Below, one piece after another: positions 6,270 through 10,255 of a DNA stretch of 10,255 bases. This stretch comes from CAYXVF01 sp964468125. GTDB taxonomy: Bacteria; Myxococcota; XYA12-FULL-58-9; CAYXVF01. The position numbers and the translations under genes were made by a program. The notes beneath the pieces were generated by a model. That model saw only the letters and a list, made by a program, of their open reading frames with translations. It did no database searches and was not told the DNA's origin. Where the stretch lies: assembly GCA_964468125.1 (NCBI GenBank), contig CAYXVF010000156.1, positions 1-10,255 on the forward strand, read 5' to 3'. Positions within the stretch are counted from its first letter, which is position 1, and each line of letters opens with the position of its first letter.

Positions 6270-7478
6270 CTAGTCCGCGCAGCGAGTGCCGTCGTTCTCG
6301 AGCAAGGGCTCGTAGCGGGCATCGGTCAGTGTCCGCAGGAAGCACACGAAACTCTCGACCTCGAGGTCGGTCATCGGGTCGCCGACGGTCAGCAAGTCTT
6401 CCGCGACCGTCTCCGGAACTCCGGGCGCCCGCCAGGGCTTGCCGGTCTCGGGGTTGAGGGCGCGAAGCGGATTGTTGAATTGGTCGTAGAACTCGATGAC
6501 CGTCCGAAGGTCCCGGAACACCCCGTTGTGCATGTAGGGACCGGTGACCGCGACGTTGCGCAGCGTCGGGGTGCGGAACTTACCGGCGTGATCCGGGTCG
6601 GTCACGTCTTCGCGGCTCAGGAGACCGAGGTCAGGCTCGGCGATGCCGGTCAGTGCCTGTACCTCCGGATTCACCGGGGTTCCAACGTTGTGATACTCGA
6701 AGCCGGTGAAGGTCTCCGCGAACTTGTTCACCGGATCGCCGTTGCCATTGAGTTGATGACAGATCGCGCAGTTTGCGAATTCGCTGAAGAAGAGCGCCTT
6801 GCCGGTCAGCTCCTTGAAGCTCAGCGTCACCTCGCCGGTGAGCGACCGGTCGTACTTCGAGTCAAACGGTGAAAACTGCTCGGTACGCTCGAAGGCGGCG
6901 ATCGCCTCGGTCATCGACCGGTAGGCGCGCGGCGTGTCGTTCAGAACCCCCTCACCGAATAGCAGCTCAAAGCTCGCAACGTAGCGCGGATTCTCCTTCA
7001 GTCGGTTCACCGCCATCGCCTCGTCGGCCAGCGCCATTTCCACCGGATTGAGCGGTGGTCCGCCGGCCTGGCCTTCGAGGTCGGCCTCGCGCCCGTCGTG
7101 AAACAGCCCGCCGAGCGGGCCTTCGTAGAGCCGATTTTGGCTTTGCTTGTTGTGGCGCTGTCGGGTGCCGTAGGTGAATTCCGGCGCGAGAGCCGCGTAG
7201 GCAGCGGTGGGCGCGTTGCGCCCGCCAAAGCTGACCTCGTCATCGCCGAGGGAGACCGGGCGAACCCGACCGTCCTCAAAGGTGCGGTCATCAACGAAGG
7301 CGGCTTCGGGGTTGTGACAGGTCGCGCAGCTCTGATTGCCCCGGAGCGAGAGGGCGGTGTCAAAGAACAGCTCTTCGCCGAGGGTTTCGAGCGTGTCGAG
7401 CTCGACCGGGGCTGCTTCGTTCTCGCCGCAGCCAAGGGCGAGTACGCTCATCAACAGCGCTGCTTTGAAGCGTTTCAT
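6270..7478 (-). CDS. MauG/CcpA-type di-heme cytochrome c peroxidase family lipoprotein
   Basis: The ATG at 7478-7476 gives 402 residues with a lipoprotein signal (MKRFKAALLMSVLALGC, Cys17). GGGAGG lies 6 bases upstream of this ATG. The ATG at 7481 and a GTG at 7493 are in frame but sit too close to that site or overlap it. Heme motifs are CATCH (Cys51/Cys54/His55) and CAICH (Cys237/Cys240/His241). Family features include LFFDTALSLRGNQSCATCH, GGRNAPT, LFHDGRE, NPVEM, the GKALFF helix before the second heme, and FRTPTLRNVAVTGPYMHNGVF, whose Met is the likely distal heme ligand region. Proteins of this family reduce hydrogen peroxide or carry out long-range oxidations; the substrate here is unknown. 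The ATG overlaps the stop of the TonB receptor gene, implying translational coupling. It is the last gene of the minus-strand operon. Confidence 0.92.
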   Translation of the reverse strand: MKRFKAALLMSVLALGCGENEAAPVELDTLETLGEELFFDTALSLRGNQSCATCHNPEAAFVDDRTFEDGRVRPVSLGDDEVSFGGRNAPTAAYAALAPEFTYGTRQRHNKQSQNRLYEGPLGGLFHDGREADLEGQAGGPPLNPVEMALADEAMAVNRLKENPRYVASFELLFGEGVLNDTPRAYRSMTEAIAAFERTEQFSPFDSKYDRSLTGEVTLSFKELTGKALFFSEFANCAICHQLNGNGDPVNKFAETFTGFEYHNVGTPVNPEVQALTGIAEPDLGLLSREDVTDPDHAGKFRTPTLRNVAVTGPYMHNGVFRDLRTVIEFYDQFNNPLRALNPETGKPWRAPGVPETVAEDLLTVGDPMTDLEVESFVCFLRTLTDARYEPLLENDGTRCAD

Positions 7479-9742
7479 CATGAACCTCCCCACTCGAACC
7501 GAAACCCCATGAACGCCGTGAACGGGCGCCCCGGTCGGGCGCCGAAGGGTCGACGGGATACGATGTTTTGCTGATTAAAGACGTTGTCGATTCGCGCGTA
7601 GAGCACGCCACCGTCGACGATCGACAGCTCCGCGCCTACATCCACGATGAGCTGCGCGTCGGTGCGCAGCTCTCCGAAGACCGGGTCCTGCTCGTCCGCG
7701 GTCTCGCGCATCTCGCCGACGTAGCTCACCACCGTGTTGAATCCCCATCGCTCCGCCTGCAGCGCCGCATCGAACGCTGCCTGGTGCGTCGGCACGTAGG
7801 GGAGCTCTTCGCCCGGGTCGACGTTTCCAAACGTGGGATCGGCCGAGTCGAAGGCGTCTCGAAACTCAGAGTCCGTCCAAGTGTAGGTCACGCCGGTATC
7901 GAGCGTGAGGCTGGGGCTCAGGGGCGCATCGTAGCGAACCACGGCTTCTGCGCCGTATACATTCACCGCACCGGCGCTCGATTGTCGATCGAGCTCTTCT
8001 TCGCTGCACCCTGCAGAAAAGGAGCACACGTTGGTGAGGTTCGAGTAGTCGTTGTAGAAGCCGACGATTTCCGCGCGAAGCGCCCCGTCCTGGTAGCGCC
8101 CCCCCAGCTCGTAATTGATGCTGAGCTCGGGTGCGGCGTCGAGGGTACCCGGTACGACGGGAGAGAAGCCCCGGTGCACACCGCCGAGCACACCGAGATC
8201 GCCGGTGAGCGCGTAGTAGGCGCCGATGCCGGGCAGGAATACCTCATAGCGGTCGACCGTCGTGGCCCGGGTGAGTCGATCGCGTCGGCGCCATCCAATG
8301 CTCTCTGCTCGGAGACCTGGGGTCAGCGTCAAGTCGTCCCACTGAATCCGGTCCGTTAGGTGCGCCGAATAAGCAGTCGTACGATCGACGTTGTGCACGG
8401 TCACCACCGGCTCCGTGCCGTCGCCGACCAAAGCGTCACCATCGACGAAGAGTCCCTCGTCGGTGTGAAAGCGTCGCACTTGGTCCTGGTGAACCCGCAC
8501 TCCCAGCTCGATCTCCTGGTCGACCCAGTCGAGCCAGTCCGGCCGGTAGAACAGTGCGCTCTGTGCGCCCATCGAATAATAGACCCGCTCGTTGGTCACG
8601 TAGCCCAATCGATCGTCAGGCCCCGTCGAGTCGCGCTCGCCCGCAAGAAGAGCAATGTCCGCCGGGTCGCCGCCATAGAGCGCATCCATCAGCGGAGCCC
8701 CGCCGAGCGTCGCGAGACGCCCCCAGGTTCGCTCGAGATCACTCCGGTAGAGTGTCGTACGCACTTCGATGTCCGCACCCCACTCGACGACGTGAGTCAG
8801 CCGAAGCGCAATTCGTTGGAACTCCATCAGGTCATCGCGCGACGCGAAATAACGTCGCTGCGGGTTGGCTTCAAAGTCCTCATCGGTGAGGCCCAGGTAG
8901 GTCTCATTCGATCGTTCGTCGGAATAGAGCGCTTTGAGCTCCAGCCACTGATAGACCGATGAGGTCGGATCGTTTGCGTAGCGCAACTTGAGCATAGCCT
9001 CGTTCTTGCCGAATCCCGTGTCGCCGCCCCCGTCGAGCTCCTTGAAGCCGTCGCTGCGCAGGTGCACGCCTTCGGCCAGGATGCCAAGGCTTCCCGAGCC
9101 CAGATCGAAGGTGGTCCCGAATGCCCCGTGCGCCTTTCCGTAGAGCGTCTGTCCGCCGGCGACGTCGAGGAGCGCCCGGGTTTCGCGTGGCACTTCGCGG
9201 CTCAGAAGGTTGACGGCTCCGCCGATGGTGTTGGGCCCGTGGCGCACCGCCGCCGGGCCCTTGAAGACCTCCAGGCCCACCATGCGAGTGAAGAGCGGAA
9301 AGAAATACGCGGCGGGAGCCGAATAGGGTGCCGGCGCAAACAGCACGCCGTCTTCCATCAACACCACCTTCTTGCTGCGGTCGGAGGCCGCCCCGCGAAG
9401 ACCGATGTTCGGGCGCAGACCAAAGCCGTCCTCGTCCCGCACGTAAACGCCGGGAACGAGCTTCAACACCCGACCGACATCGTCGTACTCCCAGTCGAGC
9501 AAGAACTCTTCATCGACGTAGTGCGCGCTCCCGGAGATGCGTTCCCGTGTGGACTGCGAGCCGAGAATCGACATCACCTCGAATTCCCCCACCGGCGGGG
9601 GCGCCTCGACGCCGGTGTCGGCCGGGTCCTCGACATCGACGTTCGCCGCGTTCGGCTCCGCGCCAGGCTCCGAGCGAGACGTCGTCGCTCCGGCGTCTGG
9701 GGCCGAGGCCAGGGCGGCGATGAGTATGAGTACTGCGTTCAT
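7478..9742 (-). CDS. FecA-like TonB-dependent outer-membrane receptor
   Basis: The ATG at 9742-9740 gives 754 residues; GGAAG lies just upstream and a signal peptide follows (NAVLILIAALASAPDAGA). The frame is open back to 9817, but that stretch has no signal character. A Pro/Glu/Ala-rich linker (about 20-52) leads to a possible TonB-box-like FEVMSIL, then the plug domain: VGRVLKLVPGVYVRDEDGFG, PNIGLRG (111-117), VVLMEDGVLFAPAPYSAP, LEVFKGPAAVRHGPNTIGGAVNLL (split across 158-180). The 'EDGxxxAPAPY' and 'GP.TIGGAVNL' wording is that of the ferric-citrate (FecA) branch. The beta-barrel follows, with a Cys pair in a loop (NVCSFSAGC), DNVFNQQNIVSRRPFG near the end and a terminal FRFEW strand. It probably imports a ferric chelate, but the ligand cannot be read from sequence. 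No FecR/FecI-type signalling domain is apparent at the N-terminus. It is the first gene of the operon with the peroxidase. Confidence 0.93.
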   Translation of the reverse strand: MNAVLILIAALASAPDAGATTSRSEPGAEPNAANVDVEDPADTGVEAPPPVGEFEVMSILGSQSTRERISGSAHYVDEEFLLDWEYDDVGRVLKLVPGVYVRDEDGFGLRPNIGLRGAASDRSKKVVLMEDGVLFAPAPYSAPAAYFFPLFTRMVGLEVFKGPAAVRHGPNTIGGAVNLLSREVPRETRALLDVAGGQTLYGKAHGAFGTTFDLGSGSLGILAEGVHLRSDGFKELDGGGDTGFGKNEAMLKLRYANDPTSSVYQWLELKALYSDERSNETYLGLTDEDFEANPQRRYFASRDDLMEFQRIALRLTHVVEWGADIEVRTTLYRSDLERTWGRLATLGGAPLMDALYGGDPADIALLAGERDSTGPDDRLGYVTNERVYYSMGAQSALFYRPDWLDWVDQEIELGVRVHQDQVRRFHTDEGLFVDGDALVGDGTEPVVTVHNVDRTTAYSAHLTDRIQWDDLTLTPGLRAESIGWRRRDRLTRATTVDRYEVFLPGIGAYYALTGDLGVLGGVHRGFSPVVPGTLDAAPELSINYELGGRYQDGALRAEIVGFYNDYSNLTNVCSFSAGCSEEELDRQSSAGAVNVYGAEAVVRYDAPLSPSLTLDTGVTYTWTDSEFRDAFDSADPTFGNVDPGEELPYVPTHQAAFDAALQAERWGFNTVVSYVGEMRETADEQDPVFGELRTDAQLIVDVGAELSIVDGGVLYARIDNVFNQQNIVSRRPFGARPGRPFTAFMGFRFEWGGS

Positions 9743-9760
9743 TCTTCCTTCTTGCGACCC

Positions 9761-9776
9761 GTTCTCATTAACATTT
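9761..9776 (-). promoter_or_regulatory. Candidate Fur-like operator ahead of the TonB receptor
   Basis: The minus strand reads AAATGTTAATGAGAAC, ending 18 bases upstream of the receptor ATG in an otherwise GC-rich region. Aligned to a Fur-type array AATGATAATGAGAATC, the overlapping window matches about 13 of 16 positions by eye. Iron repression of FecA-like receptors by Fur is well established in general, but this site is only a pattern match. Its closeness to the start would fit blocking of transcription initiation or early elongation. Confidence 0.33.
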
Positions 9777-10041
9777 GTGTTGGCGTGTGGCCACCGAAAG
9801 GACTTGAGGTGGATCACGTGGCGAAAAGCGGCGGGCTCCGCTCAGGATGCCGAGACCGAGGTCGGGTTGGCACCGCCGCGACCGCTCACGGGCACGCTGA
9901 CTCTACGCGGCCTGCCGCGGCACTCTGAGCTTCAGGTCGCGAGCGCGGCAAGCGCCAGCCCGACGCGCGGTGGATGTGGGAGTGCACCGCAGCAGCGTCA
10001 CGTCCGAGTTTTGTCCGGTGATCAGCGAGAATCCGCTCGAA
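9777..10041. other. Intergenic stretch without a recognisable gene
   Basis: Between the receptor leader and the stop of the PIN-domain gene no frame gives a credible protein: open frames here are Arg/Ala/Ser-rich and lack ribosome-binding sites. GC-rich inverted segments such as GCCGCGG near 9911 are short. No terminator with a T-tract was seen. It probably carries the receptor promoter and the 3' region of the PIN gene. Confidence 0.5.
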
Positions 10042-10255
10042 TCATGACGGGGGCCACTTCAAAACCTCGACCGGCACGTGGCGTCTCGCGAAACGCGCGA
10101 GCTTGGCGTCGCGCGTGAGCAACGGACAATCGAGCGCTTCTGCCAGAGCCACATACGCGGCGTCGTAGGCAGAGATGTTGCCGCGTAGAGTCCAGATGCG
10201 CGGCATCAGCAGGGCGTGTGAGTGTCGAACCATTGCAAAGTCACAGAGGTCAACG
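10042..10255 (-). CDS. PIN-domain (VapC-like) ribonuclease toxin, C-terminal part
   Basis: The frame is open from the window edge to TGA at 10044-10042, giving 70 residues of what is normally a protein of about 130. The segment contains LMPRIWTLRGNISAYDAAYVALAEAL and then CPLLTRDAKLARFA, the typical second half of VapC-type PIN domains. The Asp in SAYDAAY and the Asp in LTRDAKLA are the expected magnesium-binding acidic residues. In this family the protein cleaves RNA, often tRNA, and is held inactive by a small antitoxin usually encoded just upstream. Here the antitoxin would lie beyond the right edge. An internal ATG at 10233 is not the true start, because homology (PIN core) continues before it. 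It is separate from the iron-associated operons. Confidence 0.85.
   Translation of the reverse strand, partial: VDLCDFAMVRHSHALLMPRIWTLRGNISAYDAAYVALAEALDCPLLTRDAKLARFARRHVPVEVLKWPPS

Noticed and set aside
6250..6290. Bidirectional terminator between the convergent operons
   Set aside because: Only 8 bases separate the stops, and I found no convincing stem with flanking T-tracts on either strand.
7568..8359. + strand open frames opposite the TonB receptor (also 8360-8962 and 9062-9928)
   Set aside because: Successive antisense frames without ribosome-binding sites or domain motifs, fully explained by the receptor gene.
9743..9817. N-terminal extension of the TonB receptor to 9817
   Set aside because: It would place 25 polar residues before a good signal peptide and would cover the leader with the Fur-like sequence. 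ATG at 9742 has its own ribosome-binding site.

Overview
The window is GC-rich and gram-negative in character: it has a TonB-dependent outer-membrane receptor, several lipobox signal peptides and periplasmic c-type cytochromes. The Asp/Asn/Gly-rich linker behind a lipidated Cys and the overall style recall Myxococcota or related former Deltaproteobacteria, but the taxon is an inference. No rRNA, tRNA, CRISPR or insertion sequence was seen.

Layout. (1) 1-1002 is an eroded region. It starts with the 3' end of an unrecognised + strand gene (to 158). A minus-strand metal-transport locus follows, read from high to low coordinates: an intact 53-residue hydrophobic protein (1002-841), a small membrane protein with a Gly/His-rich N-terminus broken by a one-base frameshift (823-493), and a short remnant of a heavy-metal P-type ATPase with two in-frame stops (about 448-209). 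(2) 1095-6261 is a tight + strand operon: imelysin-family lipoprotein, di-heme oxidoreductase (DUF1111/DHOR), DUF1513 Tat protein and a second imelysin-family lipoprotein. Intergenic gaps are 13 and 28 bp, followed by an ATGA overlap. (3) 9742-6270 is a convergent minus-strand operon: FecA-like TonB-dependent receptor, then a MauG/CcpA-type di-heme peroxidase overlapping it. The two operons meet tail to tail with only 8 bp between stop codons. (4) 9743-10041 holds the receptor's leader and no recognisable gene. The window ends in the C-terminal part of a PIN-domain (VapC-like) protein on the minus strand.

How it fits together. Imelysin, DHOR and DUF1513 proteins are a known, iron-associated neighbourhood in Proteobacteria. 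Here it lies beside an outer-membrane receptor of the ferric-citrate (FecA) type and a second di-heme enzyme. A reasonable reading, not proven, is an iron or metal acquisition and redox module: the receptor brings a chelate across the outer membrane, the imelysins bind metal or metal complex in the periplasm, and the di-heme enzymes carry out redox steps. All five non-receptor members have a lipobox, so the set may be membrane-anchored. Weak Fur-like sequences lie ahead of both operons. The most notable points are the pseudogenised P-type ATPase locus with its hidden frameshift, the 53-residue gene, the His-lacking second imelysin and the uniformly lipidated module.
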